64,000 nucleotides of DNA from SG8-32-3 sp964514055 (GCA_964514055.1 CAZEPB010000003.1:99414-163413); one strand, 5' to 3'. Positions 24,952-33,284 are shown, counted from the stretch's first letter. Numbers and translations: made by a program. The notes: a model not told the origin generated them from the sequence alone.

Positions 24952-25094
24952 CTTTCCTGTTTCTTTAGAAAAGAATTGTGGATGGATTCTAAGGTCATCA
25001 TAGATAAGTGTAGTAGTGGACGCACAGTCACAAGAATTTTAAAGTTTTGCCCTTCAGAATATTATGTACTCTAACAAATGAGGAGGTGAAATTT

Positions 25095-25388
25095 ATGCCT
25101 GTTTTTGTGGTACTCGGCAACTGGACTGAACAAGGAATACGAAAAGTCACAGAAACCCCTAAAAGAGATAAGGTAGCGCACGACATGGTCAATAAGGCTG
25201 GAGGGAAAATGCAGGTTTTCTACACGATGGGAAAATACGATTTTGTAGCTATTATTGAAGTTCCAAAGGATGAGGATGTCATGGCGATTCTCTTGTGCCT
25301 AGGCAGCATGGGCAACGTCCGCACAACAACAATGAAAGCATGGACCGAATCAGAAGCAGCTAAGATGCTTACAGCTCCGCACCCATAA
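25095..25388 (+). CDS. GYD-domain protein
   Basis: 97 residues. The ferredoxin-like alpha/beta GYD domain is seen in FVVLGNWTEQGIRKVTETP and VFYTMGKYDFVAIIEVPKD. These small proteins are widespread in archaea and bacteria without an assigned reaction. The ATG at 25095 has a strong GGAGGTGA about 7 bp upstream. A hairpin plus T-tract follows the stop. Confidence 0.82.
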   Translation: MPVFVVLGNWTEQGIRKVTETPKRDKVAHDMVNKAGGKMQVFYTMGKYDFVAIIEVPKDEDVMAILLCLGSMGNVRTTTMKAWTESEAAKMLTAPHP

Positions 25389-25423
25389 AATAAAGCGTTG
25401 GCGTTTTTTCTATTATTGTGTAG

Positions 25424-25466
25424 CTCAAACGTTTGAGAGGTCTTGTAACCTCTTCCTTTTTTCCTT
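25424..25466 (+). terminator. Terminator region after GYD gene
   Basis: A 14-bp perfect palindrome CTCAAACGTTTGAG (25424-25437), an overlapping hairpin GAGGT-CTTGTA-ACCTC (25437-25452), then the T-tract CCTTTTTTCC. The T-tract is the start of island repeat R5. Confidence 0.55.
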
Positions 25467-25482
25467 CAAAAACTATCGAGAT
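25455..25482 (+). repeat. Island repeat R5 (diverged)
   Basis: CCTTTTTTCCTTCAAAAACT then ATCGAGAT. It shares the ATCGAGA-TAGAA end with R7. It lies between the convergent GYD and HhH genes. Confidence 0.4.
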
Positions 25483-25503
25483 AGAACAGCTATTTACAAG
25501 GGT

Positions 25504-26034
25504 CTATTTTGATTCATCGTAGTTTTTCTTGAAGAGTGCTTTTTCCACAATTCTTACGTCAAGCTGATGTTTTTCTGCTATTTTCCTAAGCTCTACAAGC
25601 ACTTTCAGATAATTCGCAGTTCTGAACAAACCTTTAGGCTCTTCCCCAAAAAGTTCTCTCCAAACATGAATATCAAAAACGCCGTAGTCTTTTGGATTAA
25701 TGAAAGCTAAGATTGCACTTGCTAAAGCTGGTCCAACACCGTGAACCATGTTGAGAGTATGAACTTTGTATGAATCATCATTTGAAGTTATGCAAAAAAA
25801 CTTGTTTGACACTTTTCTTATTTTCTCATCAGTGTTCGCAGCTAATAAATCCATAATTCTCTTTTTCCTACCGGGGTTTTCTTTGAATTTCCAGTTTATT
25901 ACCTGCTCTAGGTCTTCGCGTGTTATTTTTTTGGTGCGTCTAAACCTAGTTCCCAACTCTTGCTCTTTCTGAATCCGCCATGGATTTTCTGAATCGTATT
26001 TCTTGCTCCACTTTAGAATCTCTTCTTTGTCCAC
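25504..26034 (-). CDS. Helix-hairpin-helix DNA repair-like protein
   Basis: 176 residues. The core LNMVHGVGPALASAILAFI is an HhH motif, followed by PKDYGVFDIHVWRELFG, where the Asp sits at the position of the catalytic Asp of HhH-GPD DNA glycosylases. No Fe-S cysteine cluster follows. It may be a minimal base-excision glycosylase or a non-catalytic relative. The start is GTG at 26034 with AGGTGA upstream. It stands alone in the island. Confidence 0.6.
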   Translation of the reverse strand: MDKEEILKWSKKYDSENPWRIQKEQELGTRFRRTKKITREDLEQVINWKFKENPGRKKRIMDLLAANTDEKIRKVSNKFFCITSNDDSYKVHTLNMVHGVGPALASAILAFINPKDYGVFDIHVWRELFGEEPKGLFRTANYLKVLVELRKIAEKHQLDVRIVEKALFKKNYDESK

Positions 26035-26095
26035 GGAAAATCACCTAAGTTCTATTATTGATAGATGAATTGATAAGATTTTTCTGCTTGTAAAC

Positions 26096-26126
26096 TTCTT
26101 TTTTTCACTTCACAAACGTTTCAAGA
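26096..26126 (+). repeat. Island repeat R6
   Basis: TTCTTTTTTTCACTTCACAA then ACGTTTCAAGA. 62 bp upstream of the minus-strand HhH gene. Confidence 0.6.
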
Positions 26127-26166
26127 GTACGAATTGATAAGAAAATAAAAAGAGCTGGAAATGGTT

Positions 26167-26553
26167 TTACCAAGGAGGATTTCCCGTTTGGATAAGACGC
26201 CTATTGTATTCATTGCAGATGTTGTAGGCGTCAAATATGTTCCAAATCCAGAAGGCTAAAGGCAGAAAAAGGGGCAGTATCAGCCAAAAGAAAAACAAGG
26301 CGATTATTGCCGTTAAGGGAATCCCTATGAAAAGAAACAACAAACCTCTGCCTATTTGTCCAGCGTACATCTGACCCAAGCCTGGAATTATAAGTGAGAG
26401 AACAGCTGCTAAACCTGAATTCTTGGTTCCCACAGTCACTCTGGAAGGCTGTACTTCCCTTTGTGTTGGCATGACCTTTAGTGGATTACCGCAATACGGG
26501 CATACATTCATCTCTTCAGTTACTTCTTTTCCACATTTAGGACAAAAAGGCAA
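26167..26553 (-). CDS. Zinc-ribbon plus TM2-like membrane protein
   Basis: 128 residues. The N-terminus PFCPKCGKEVTEEMNVCPYCG is a double CxxC zinc ribbon; after a short linker, LAAVLSLIIPGLGQMYAGQ begins a TM2-type pair of membrane helices, with the family's PGLGQ-Y-G signature. The C-terminus is NICNEYNRRL. It starts with TTG after GGGGGAG. Function unknown; such proteins are common in archaeal genomes and are often membrane sensors or scaffolds by inference. Confidence 0.75.
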   Translation of the reverse strand: MPFCPKCGKEVTEEMNVCPYCGNPLKVMPTQREVQPSRVTVGTKNSGLAAVLSLIIPGLGQMYAGQIGRGLLFLFIGIPLTAIIALFFFWLILPLFLPLAFWIWNIFDAYNICNEYNRRLIQTGNPPW

Positions 26554-26621
26554 CTTTCACTCCCCCACCCTCATAATGAAGCCATAAGAATAAAAGATTT
26601 TTGACATTTCTGCAAATGACC

Positions 26622-26650
26622 AGCCTTTTTTCACCTCAAACACTTCGAGA
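26622..26650 (+). repeat. Island repeat R7
   Basis: AGCCTTTTTTCACCTCAAAC then ACTTCGAGA. 69 bp upstream of the TM2-like gene on the minus strand. Confidence 0.55.
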
Positions 26651-26689
26651 ATAGAAAAAAGAAGAATGTGAAGTACTAGAGAATGGGCT

Positions 26690-26893
26690 TTACGTAACTT
26701 TCTTCTTTACTTTCTTCGCGGTCTTCTTGGTTTCCTTAACACCTTTCTTTGCAACTTTCTTGGTTGCTTTAGCACCTTTCTTCGCTATCTTTTTGGTCCC
26801 TTTAACACCCTTCTTTCCAAGCTTGGTTCCTTCTTTCTCAACCTTCTTAGCTGCTTCTTTCGCTTTATCCTTCGCCTTCTTAAGAAAACTCAT
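26690..26893 (-). CDS. Histone H1-like Lys/Ala-rich basic protein
   Basis: 67 residues made almost only of Lys, Ala, Gly, Thr and Val, with an internal repeat of about 11 residues on the pattern KKGVKGTKKIA, KKGAKATKKVA, KKGVKETKKTA. This resembles the C-terminal tail of histone H1 or bacterial H1-like proteins, so DNA compaction or RNA binding is plausible. I chose the ATG at 26893; a GTG at 26902 is possible. The periodicity argues for a real gene. Confidence 0.62.
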   Translation of the reverse strand: MSFLKKAKDKAKEAAKKVEKEGTKLGKKGVKGTKKIAKKGAKATKKVAKKGVKETKKTAKKVKKKVT

Positions 26894-26991
26894 AAACACC
26901 ACAAACAGCAGTATCCCAGCATTTACCTAAAATAATTTACGCAAAAAATTAAAAGCATAAGCAAAAAATATGTGTAAACAAGGTGATAAGA

Positions 26992-27177
26992 GTGCAACTC
27001 AGCGATGAAAGAATATTAGCCATCGGCGCAATCTCCCTCGCTCTGGGCATTCTAATTGGGCGTTTCTTGCATTTTGAGTTTGCAGGTTTCTCAGTTACAG
27101 ATTTTGCGGAAGGAGTTCTTATCGGGGTATCTCTAGTGATGAACGTTGCTTATCTGATAAGAAAAAGAAAGAAATAA
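26992..27177 (+). CDS. Small two-helix membrane protein
   Basis: 61 residues with hydrophobic segments ILAIGAISLALGILIGRFL and FAEGVLIGVSLVMNVAYLI, ending RKRKK. The GTG at 26992 has AGGTGAT 6 bp upstream; a GTG at 26983 would add three residues. No family recognised. Confidence 0.5.
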   Translation: MQLSDERILAIGAISLALGILIGRFLHFEFAGFSVTDFAEGVLIGVSLVMNVAYLIRKRKK

Positions 27178-27211
27178 CGCAAGCATTCTTACACTGATTG
27201 TTTTGTTCGAT

Positions 27212-27238
27212 AGCCTTTTTCACTTCATGAACATCCAT
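27212..27238 (+). repeat. Island repeat R8
   Basis: AGCCTTTTTCACTTCATGAA then CATCCAT. 35 bp after the stop of the small membrane gene, followed by a perfect hairpin. Confidence 0.6.
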
Positions 27239-27244
27239 CAAACC

Positions 27245-27264
27245 CATAACAAATGATTGTTATG
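27245..27264. terminator. Perfect 8-bp hairpin
   Basis: CATAACAA-ATGA-TTGTTATG, between island repeats R8 and R9. It could terminate transcription or mark a recombination boundary; no long T-tract follows. Confidence 0.4.
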
Positions 27265-27283
27265 AATAGTCCAAACTGATTAA

Positions 27284-27308
27284 AGCCTACTTCACTAACA
27301 TTCCACGA
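27284..27308 (+). repeat. Island repeat R9
   Basis: AGCCTACTTCACTAACATTC then CACGA. It lacks the long T-tract but keeps ACTTCAC and AACATTCCACGA. Confidence 0.55.
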
Positions 27309-27363
27309 TGCTAGCAGCTATCTTTGACTCTGCTGTGAATCTGCCCCTATTCTGTTTAGCTCT

Positions 27364-27525
27364 TCAGATTGTGCAATTTTGGTTGTCTTCTTTTTCTTTG
27401 CACTGGTCACATAGGTCAGAACGCGGTCTCTTAGAGCGTCTTTGGTAGACGTACAGGGGATATTGTGTGCAGTTCTTGCACCAATGCCATCTGTCAGGTG
27501 CGGCTCCCTTAACATACTCCACCAT
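27364..27525 (-). CDS. 53-residue zinc-knuckle protein
   Basis: The translation starts MVEYVKGAAPDRWHW, then CKNC, then a basic linker YQRRSKRPRSDL and CDQC. Two CxxC knuckles 25 residues apart suggest one zinc site. A very strong GGGAGGAAAG lies just before the ATG at 27525, which supports a real gene despite its length. No family recognised; nucleic-acid binding is plausible from charge and zinc knuckles. Confidence 0.62.
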   Translation of the reverse strand: MVEYVKGAAPDRWHWCKNCTQYPLYVYQRRSKRPRSDLCDQCKEKEDNQNCTI

Positions 27526-28094
27526 ACTCTTTCCTCCCAAAAAAGTAACTATGTCACCGCTGATATTTTTCAGTTTCGTGCTAGCTTATAATCTGTTTTA
27601 CCTTTTTTCTTCGCCAACATTCCAAGGATCGAAGGAAAGGACTTGTCTGAATTGCTTGATACGATGCTTTTTGGTCGTATATCACCGTCTTTGCAGCGCC
27701 GGGATTTCAAGAACATTTAATACGGCAATTTTGGTTTATTAATACGCCAAAAAATTAAATAAACATGTTAAAAAGTTCGCGGAACCCTTCTCAGTTACTT
27801 CGAAGTTCGAAGCTTGAACAACAAGAATCGCTATAACCATGATAGACCAATGGATTTTAGTATGGGACGCCCTATCCCGCTTGCGAACTTGGAACACGAC
27901 CAAAAATTTGATGCTGCTTTAGTGGAACGTCTCGCTAAAGTCATCGAAGTCTTGCAAAATTTAGAGGATTAACTTCCAACCTGCTTTTTTGCGGAGCCTT
28001 TTCGTTAAATAATTTCAGGAATAAGTTAAAAGTTTCCAAGAGCAAAAATGGTTATTAACGAGAAAACAAATAGGCAGTGCAAGGAGAAACAAAG
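27526..28094. other. Intergenic region before the EMC3-like gene
   Basis: About 570 bp. It holds island repeat R10 and an open frame of 40 codons at 27850-27972 on the plus strand (MDFSMGRPIPLANLEHDQ...), which has no ribosome site and may be a remnant. A TATA-like TTAAATAA lies near 27755. Nothing else recognised. Confidence 0.45.
27601..27626 (+). repeat. Island repeat R10
   Basis: CCTTTTTTCTTCGCCAACAT then TCCAAG. 76 bp upstream of the zinc-knuckle gene. Last copy found. Confidence 0.55.
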
Positions 28095-28577
28095 ATGATA
28101 GACCTCGCAGCTATTCCGTTAGCCACAATCGTAGTAATGCTTGTCGCGGTTACTGTTTCATTCCTCAACATGGGACTAAACCGCTTGCTCATCACCCGCA
28201 TGTGCGGATGGGAAGAATACAAAGTTATGCGAAAGGAAACGTCTGAATATCAGTCTCAGCTGATGCAGGCTATGCGCGCCAAAGACCAGAAACGCGTCGC
28301 GAAACTGCAAAAGAAAGAATCGCAAATCAGAAACATGCAAAGTAAGATGATGAAGCCACAAATGATACTGTTGCCGATTTCCTTCAGCTACATAATAATC
28401 TGGTACCTATTTCTAATCCCTACCTTTGGGGCAGAGGCCGTGGCGGTTGTGCCCGGAATCATACTTAACATGACAACCATCCCAAACGGCATACCCGTGT
28501 TCATCTGGTACCTGCTCTGCTCCTTCTTCTTCGGAACTCTCGCTTCACGGGTAATAGGTGTGAACCCCATAGCGTAA
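28095..28577 (+). CDS. EMC3/TMCO1-family membrane insertase (DUF106)
   Basis: 160 residues, with an N-terminal helix (LATIVVMLVAVTVSFLNMG), a charged coiled-coil (QAMRAKDQKRVAKLQKKES) and two C-terminal helices. This is the Oxa1-superfamily DUF106/EMC3 architecture, thought to insert membrane proteins with SecY. Archaeal genes of this family usually lie just after secY (and adk); here about 7 kb separates them. The ATG at 28095 follows AAGGAGA by 8 bp. Confidence 0.88.
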   Translation: MIDLAAIPLATIVVMLVAVTVSFLNMGLNRLLITRMCGWEEYKVMRKETSEYQSQLMQAMRAKDQKRVAKLQKKESQIRNMQSKMMKPQMILLPISFSYIIIWYLFLIPTFGAEAVAVVPGIILNMTTIPNGIPVFIWYLLCSFFFGTLASRVIGVNPIA

Positions 28578-28600
28578 AGACGCAGAGCTGAGGCAGCGCT

Positions 28601-29206
28601 ATGACCAAAAACGAAAAGATGAAAAGCGCTCCTGAGAAAAAAATCGTGGTCTGCATATCTGGAATGGCTGGAACTGGAAAAAGCACGTTAGCCAAGAAAC
28701 TCGCCAAAAAATATAACCTTAGGTATTTTTCAGGCGGAGACGCTCTAAAAGAGTTAGCAAGAGACGAAGGCTACGATTCATCCAACCGCGGATGGTGGGA
28801 AAGCCCCGAAGGTCTCAGTTTTTTAGAGAAAAGAGAAAAAAACCTTGAATTCGACAAAGCGGTAGACGACAAGCTCTTGGAATACGCGCAGCAAGGACGT
28901 GTTATTTTAGACAGTTGGACAATGGCATGGTTGCTCAAAACAGGCTTCAAAATATGGTTAGTTGCTTCAGTAGAAAAGAGAGCGGCAAGAATCGCCAAGA
29001 GAGATAAAATCCCCATAAAAGAAGCCTTACGCGTGTTGAAAGAAAAAGAAGCAAGAACAAAGGCTATTTACAAGAAACTTTACGGCTTTACGCTAGGCGA
29101 AGACTTCGAACCGTTTAATTTGGTTTTGGACACTGACAACTTGACCGCAGGAGACGTTTTTCAGGTTCTCTGCATGGTAATGGATAATGTTATCCTTAAA
29201 AGTTAG
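28601..29206 (+). CDS. cmk: Cytidylate kinase-like NMP kinase
   Basis: 201-residue P-loop kinase of the archaeal CMP kinase group. The P-loop ISGMAGTGKSTLAKKLAK is at residues 16-33; a NMP-binding segment RYFSGGDALKELARDEGYD follows, then an LID-like RAARIAKRDKIPIKEALRV. It makes CDP/dCDP from CMP/dCMP with ATP. It follows the EMC3-like gene by 23 bp, the order seen in the archaeal secY neighbourhood. Confidence 0.88.
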   Translation: MTKNEKMKSAPEKKIVVCISGMAGTGKSTLAKKLAKKYNLRYFSGGDALKELARDEGYDSSNRGWWESPEGLSFLEKREKNLEFDKAVDDKLLEYAQQGRVILDSWTMAWLLKTGFKIWLVASVEKRAARIAKRDKIPIKEALRVLKEKEARTKAIYKKLYGFTLGEDFEPFNLVLDTDNLTAGDVFQVLCMVMDNVILKS

Positions 29207-29366
29207 GATACACAGTGACCTCAACTATTTAGCCCTCATTTAGATTTCCTTCTTATAACAATTAAGACTCCGTAAATTTTAAAACTGAAATTCAACTCTA
29301 TAATTATCTTCTAGAGTTAACCTCTGTGCAGTTGCCACGCCACTGAAGAGGAAGGAGAGCAAGCAG

Positions 29367-29756
29367 ATGAAATTAGACAGCAACCGCTTAGTCATAGGAC
29401 TCTTCTTAGAAGCAATTGCGCTATGCTTGATTACATCTTTCCGTTTTATCAACATCGAATCCACCGCCACTCTTTTAATCTTCAATTTGCTTTTTTTCTC
29501 CCTCACCTTTCAGTTGAATGGAGCGCTCAACAGAAAACTCGGCATCCTAGCCTTAGGCAACATCGTAGGTCTGTTCTGGAACTTTGTTCTCTATTACTTT
29601 GCCATCGCAGGCGTCACGTTTTTTGGAGAATTCTTCAACGTTTTCTACGCAGTTTTCTATCCTTTTCTAAATTTCATGTGGATAGTATCTTTCTGGTCCC
29701 TGAGCCTCACCATTCTCCCTAAGCCCAAACGCCCGCCGGCAGAGGTGAAACCTTGA
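29367..29756 (+). CDS. Four-helix membrane protein, unknown
   Basis: 129 residues with four hydrophobic segments (near 9-25, 33-50, 57-80, 88-118) and a short basic, Pro-rich tail. It overlaps the next gene by 4 bp (TTGA), so it is likely translationally coupled to the glycosyltransferase and may be an accessory subunit of it. An AGGAAGGAGAG precedes the ATG. Family not recognised. Confidence 0.6.
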   Translation: MKLDSNRLVIGLFLEAIALCLITSFRFINIESTATLLIFNLLFFSLTFQLNGALNRKLGILALGNIVGLFWNFVLYYFAIAGVTFFGEFFNVFYAVFYPFLNFMWIVSFWSLSLTILPKPKRPPAEVKP

Positions 29757-31033
29757 TTATCGAAGTGCTGGAAGCCATTTTCTTGTTTTCAACTGCGGTA
29801 ATGATAGCATACCTCGTCAGACACTACGTTTTTACATTAACAGTTTTAAGAAGAAACAAGAAAGCCAGAGGCAACGTTGCTGTAGACCCGAAGTATACGC
29901 CCACAGTCTCCATTCTAATTCCAGCGCGCGACGAAGAACCAGTGATTGGACGATTGCTACAGCGGATGACAGAGTTGACCTACCCAAACGATAAACTACA
30001 GGTCATCACTATTGACGATGCCTCATCTGACAGTACTGGAAGAATCGCGGATGAATATGCACGCAAGTACGCGTTAATAGAAGTTATACATCGTGGAAAT
30101 AGCAACGGAGGCAAGGGCAAAGCTGCAGCCATGAATTCTGGTTTAAAGCTTTCAACAGGCGAAATTATACTTTGTTTCGACGCGGATTACTACCCACAGA
30201 GAGATATTGTGGAGAAACTTGTAAAGGACTTTGCTGACCCCACAGTTGGCGCGGTGCAGGGACGCCCTGTTGTATTGAATGAAACGCAAAACGTTGTCAC
30301 GCGATTAGTGACATTGGAAAGAATCGGTGGCTATCGAGTTGATCAAGAGGCACGTGATAATCTAGGCCTTATACCGCAGTTCGGCGGCACAGTTGGAGGC
30401 TTTAGGAGAAGCGTTTTGGAAAAAATAGGTGGTTTTGACGAGGCAATGTTAACTGAAGACACGGATTTGACGTTTCAGGTTTATCTCGCGGGCTTTCAAG
30501 TTCGCTACGTAGGCGACGCTGAATGCTATGAAGAAGCCGTGGACAACTGGAAGGCGTACTGGCGCCAGAGGCACAGGTGGGCACGAGGACACATGCAAGT
30601 ATGTTTCAAGCATGCACCCCGTGTCTTAAGAAGCAAAAAATTGAATATGAAAAGGAAAATTGACGGCTTGCTTCTCCTAAACGTGTATTTTATGCCTGTT
30701 CTAACTCTAATCGCCTTCTTTGCGGGTTTTTCACTTATTCTCACTCAATCTTCACAGCTTGTTAACGCACTTTGGTTTTTCATACCCGTGTCCTTTTACA
30801 GCGTCGTAGGCAACTTTGCACCGTTTTTTGAGATAAGCATCGGTGCTTATTTAGATGGCAGAACAAGAATTCAATGGTTGATTCCTCTTTTACTTTTCGC
30901 GTACTGGTATAATATCCTCATATGTACAAAAGCGCTTTTGGACCTTTTTGCTGCGAAAATGCTTAGGAAAAACCAGAGTGATTGGGCGAAAACGTGTCAC
31001 CTTGGCAATGGAAATAGTTATATTGGGAAATAA
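29753..31033 (+). CDS. Membrane glycosyltransferase, GT2 family (processive type)
   Basis: 426 residues with a TTG start in the upstream stop. One N-terminal helix, then a GT-A domain: VSILIPARDEEPVIGRLL, TIDDASSDSTGRIADEYAR, DxD-like CFDADYYPQ, acceptor motif TEDTDLTFQ and QRHRWARGH (the QxxRW motif of processive enzymes), then three C-terminal helices. It resembles hyaluronan/cellulose-synthase-like or N-acetylglucosaminyl transferases making extracellular polysaccharide. Substrate unknown. Confidence 0.88.
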   Translation: MIIEVLEAIFLFSTAVMIAYLVRHYVFTLTVLRRNKKARGNVAVDPKYTPTVSILIPARDEEPVIGRLLQRMTELTYPNDKLQVITIDDASSDSTGRIADEYARKYALIEVIHRGNSNGGKGKAAAMNSGLKLSTGEIILCFDADYYPQRDIVEKLVKDFADPTVGAVQGRPVVLNETQNVVTRLVTLERIGGYRVDQEARDNLGLIPQFGGTVGGFRRSVLEKIGGFDEAMLTEDTDLTFQVYLAGFQVRYVGDAECYEEAVDNWKAYWRQRHRWARGHMQVCFKHAPRVLRSKKLNMKRKIDGLLLLNVYFMPVLTLIAFFAGFSLILTQSSQLVNALWFFIPVSFYSVVGNFAPFFEISIGAYLDGRTRIQWLIPLLLFAYWYNILICTKALLDLFAAKMLRKNQSDWAKTCHLGNGNSYIGK

Positions 31034-31319
31034 GCCATATGCCCAAAAGGTTATAATGATTCCGAATCTGACTGCAATTATTACAATCATTACAACAACT
31101 CTTGCTCTAATTCTTATAACGTTCTTACCAGCTTTTGTTGAGTTAAAAAAGCCAAAAGATGGAGGCCCTCGGATGATAACGACTGAATTTCCTAAAGTGA
31201 ACTTGTGTATGATGCGTTTTATTCCAATTACAAACATGGAAGAGGAGCAAAAATTTGATAGGTCGCTGATCCAAACAATGGCAACGATTATCGCAGTTTT
31301 ACCGAGCTTGGAAGTTTAG
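31008..31319 (+). CDS. Single-pass membrane protein, unknown
   Basis: 103 residues with one helix (LTAIITIITTTLALILITFL) and a C-terminal soluble part. It overlaps the glycosyltransferase 3' end by 26 bp in another frame and converges on the radical SAM gene, overlapping its 3' end by 4 bp. The ATG at 31008 was chosen. No family recognised; partner role with the glycosyltransferase is inference from overlap. Confidence 0.45.
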   Translation: MEIVILGNKPYAQKVIMIPNLTAIITIITTTLALILITFLPAFVELKKPKDGGPRMITTEFPKVNLCMMRFIPITNMEEEQKFDRSLIQTMATIIAVLPSLEV

Positions 31320-32413
31320 TGTTTTCTCTCTAAGAGAAGCTTTGCGTTTTTCCACTGATCCTTGACCAGCATAAGGTTCCCATAAGGGCTTCCATAAAGC
31401 GAATAAAAAATGTAGCATAAATAAGAGCACTGTGTGCATTCATTGTAAGTTTGACGCAGCAAATCAAATTTTTCGCTGTTCCATATTTTGGGTAAATCAA
31501 ATACTGAACCTGCAAAGTTATGATTGTGGCAACCAGCGATTCTGCCCAGATGGTCTATGACTAAAAAGTTCTGAAGTGCACGGCAGTTCCATGTTCTCTT
31601 GTTTTCTAGAAAGAGTGTTCTAAGTGTCTTCAATAATTTGGTCGTCATAAGGATTTTGCCGTTCTTCTTTTTCATCTCGATTAGAGAATCGCAAAGTTTA
31701 ACCATAGCCTGCTTGTCTTTTATGATAAACTCATCATTTGCTTTACCGATTCTAAAAAGTTGATTTATTTCGTTCGTTTGGTCGTAAGAGTAAAGGCAGT
31801 ACCAAACTGGGATTCCTTTTTGAGTGAAGTAGTTTGTGATGTCCACAATTTCGTAAAGGTTGAGCTGCGAGATGGTGGGTGTTACGCTTACGTGTATTCC
31901 TTCGTTGTGCAGCGTTTCCACGGCTTCCATGGCTTTTTTCCAAGCACCTTGAACAGCTTTTATGTAATCGTTTTTGGCTTCGTCTAAGCTGTCTATTGAA
32001 ATCGCCACAAAATCCACGTTTCGTAAAGCTTCAAGATTTTTCTTAGCCATGCTGCCGTTGTCGTAAACTGTAGTTATGAAAAGATTTGAGGCGTATTCGA
32101 TTATTTCGGGAGCGTCCTTTCTCAAAAGCGGATCTCCTCCCGATAACACAAGCTCCACGATGCCGAGGTCCTTTAGTATGTTTAATCCTCGTTTTATCTC
32201 TTCAGTGGATAGTTCTTTATGGTCTTGTTCTTTCCAGACGTTGCAGCCTCTGCAACGGTAATTGCATTTCCTTGTGATCATCCACTGAGCATGATGCGGC
32301 CTGTTAGGCGTTAGCGCCTTAAGCGCTATTCTGGACGCCTTTCGTAATTTCATATTCAAATATTGAGCACCGTGTATGTTGATTGCGGCTGTTTTAATAG
32401 ACCTAGCCAACAC
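31316..32413 (-). CDS. Radical SAM protein with extra Cys-rich C-terminus
   Basis: 365 residues. The radical SAM cluster motif is CNYRCRGC (near residue 49); ELVLSGGDPLLR and the strand-order motifs VAISIDSLDEA follow. The C-terminal part has CRALQNFLVIDHLGRIAGC and CTQCSYLC, reminiscent of SPASM/Twitch auxiliary clusters. It could be a peptide-modifying or lipid-modifying (HpnH-like) enzyme; the neighbouring glycosyltransferases suggest cell-envelope work. Substrate unknown. Confidence 0.82.
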   Translation of the reverse strand: MLARSIKTAAINIHGAQYLNMKLRKASRIALKALTPNRPHHAQWMITRKCNYRCRGCNVWKEQDHKELSTEEIKRGLNILKDLGIVELVLSGGDPLLRKDAPEIIEYASNLFITTVYDNGSMAKKNLEALRNVDFVAISIDSLDEAKNDYIKAVQGAWKKAMEAVETLHNEGIHVSVTPTISQLNLYEIVDITNYFTQKGIPVWYCLYSYDQTNEINQLFRIGKANDEFIIKDKQAMVKLCDSLIEMKKKNGKILMTTKLLKTLRTLFLENKRTWNCRALQNFLVIDHLGRIAGCHNHNFAGSVFDLPKIWNSEKFDLLRQTYNECTQCSYLCYIFYSLYGSPYGNLMLVKDQWKNAKLLLERKH

Positions 32414-32543
32414 GTATATAAGTCATGAGGCAAAACGTGGCGAATCTGAACGAACGCTCCAAAGAAGGAAATTTTTACTTCTGAAGAGGTAGCTACGACG
32501 TTGATCAAGAATATTAATTAAGTGATATAGTTGAATAGTGAAT

Positions 32544-33284
32544 ATGGCTGTAGACGTTGTCATAATTACAAAAAACAGTGAACGCATGCTTAACGAATGC
32601 CTCAACTCTGTGTATAAAAACGTTCCAGTCAACAAGTTGATAGTTGTCGATGGCTATTCAACCGACAGGACATTAAAGATAGTGCGCCGATTTCAGAAGA
32701 AGCATGGAAACGTTTTGGTGATACAAGACAAAGGAACTCGCGCCACGGCAAGACAAAAAGGCATAGACCAAGTGAAAACCGAATGGTTCATGTTCGTCGA
32801 TAGTGACGCGGTTCTTTGCAAGGACTGGTTCAAAAAAGCCCAGAAACATTTGAACCAGAACGTGGGCGCGGTCTGGGGAATCGAAGTTTGGTCTACAATC
32901 CAAAATCCAATAATGCTTAAAATGTTCTTGTGGATAACGCGCAAGATATTTGATATTCGGGGCGGGACTCATGATACGCTTGTCCGCACAAGCTTGGTTA
33001 AAGACATAGAAATTCCGAAAATTCTCCATGTTTTTGAGGACGCTTACATCAAAGATTGGATAACCCGTAAAGGCTTCAAAATTATTGCATGCTACGATCC
33101 ATACTGTGTTCACTTTAGACCTGCGAGCGTCTGGACTATTCGCGGTAGCTTAAACATAATAGCCGATGCAATTCGAGTTGGCAGACTAACTTTGCTTGTC
33201 AAATTAACATTTGCCTATGGTTTCTATACAGCATATTCCATGTATCAATTTTTCGCGAATGAAATAAGACGTGGAGGGTTTTAG
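32544..33284 (+). CDS. GT2 family glycosyltransferase (tandem copy 1)
   Basis: 246 residues. A soluble GT-A domain: VDVVIITKNSERMLNECLN, VVDGYSTDRTLKIV, and the DxD motif in WFMFVDSDAVL. There is one hydrophobic segment near the C-terminus. The ATG at 32544 was chosen; a GTG 6 bp earlier is possible. A clear paralogue follows 130 bp downstream, so the pair arose by tandem duplication. Likely adds sugars in the cell envelope or to the surface glycans. Confidence 0.85.
   Translation: MAVDVVIITKNSERMLNECLNSVYKNVPVNKLIVVDGYSTDRTLKIVRRFQKKHGNVLVIQDKGTRATARQKGIDQVKTEWFMFVDSDAVLCKDWFKKAQKHLNQNVGAVWGIEVWSTIQNPIMLKMFLWITRKIFDIRGGTHDTLVRTSLVKDIEIPKILHVFEDAYIKDWITRKGFKIIACYDPYCVHFRPASVWTIRGSLNIIADAIRVGRLTLLVKLTFAYGFYTAYSMYQFFANEIRRGGF

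Noticed and set aside
27467..27742. Hydrophobic frame on the plus strand opposite the zinc-knuckle gene
   Set aside because: No ribosome site; the minus-strand zinc-knuckle frame has a better one.
21146..28094. CRISPR array or classical integron attC sites for the island repeats
   Set aside because: Repeats are spaced by whole genes, vary in sequence and lack the inverted core of attC; no Cas or integrase gene is present.
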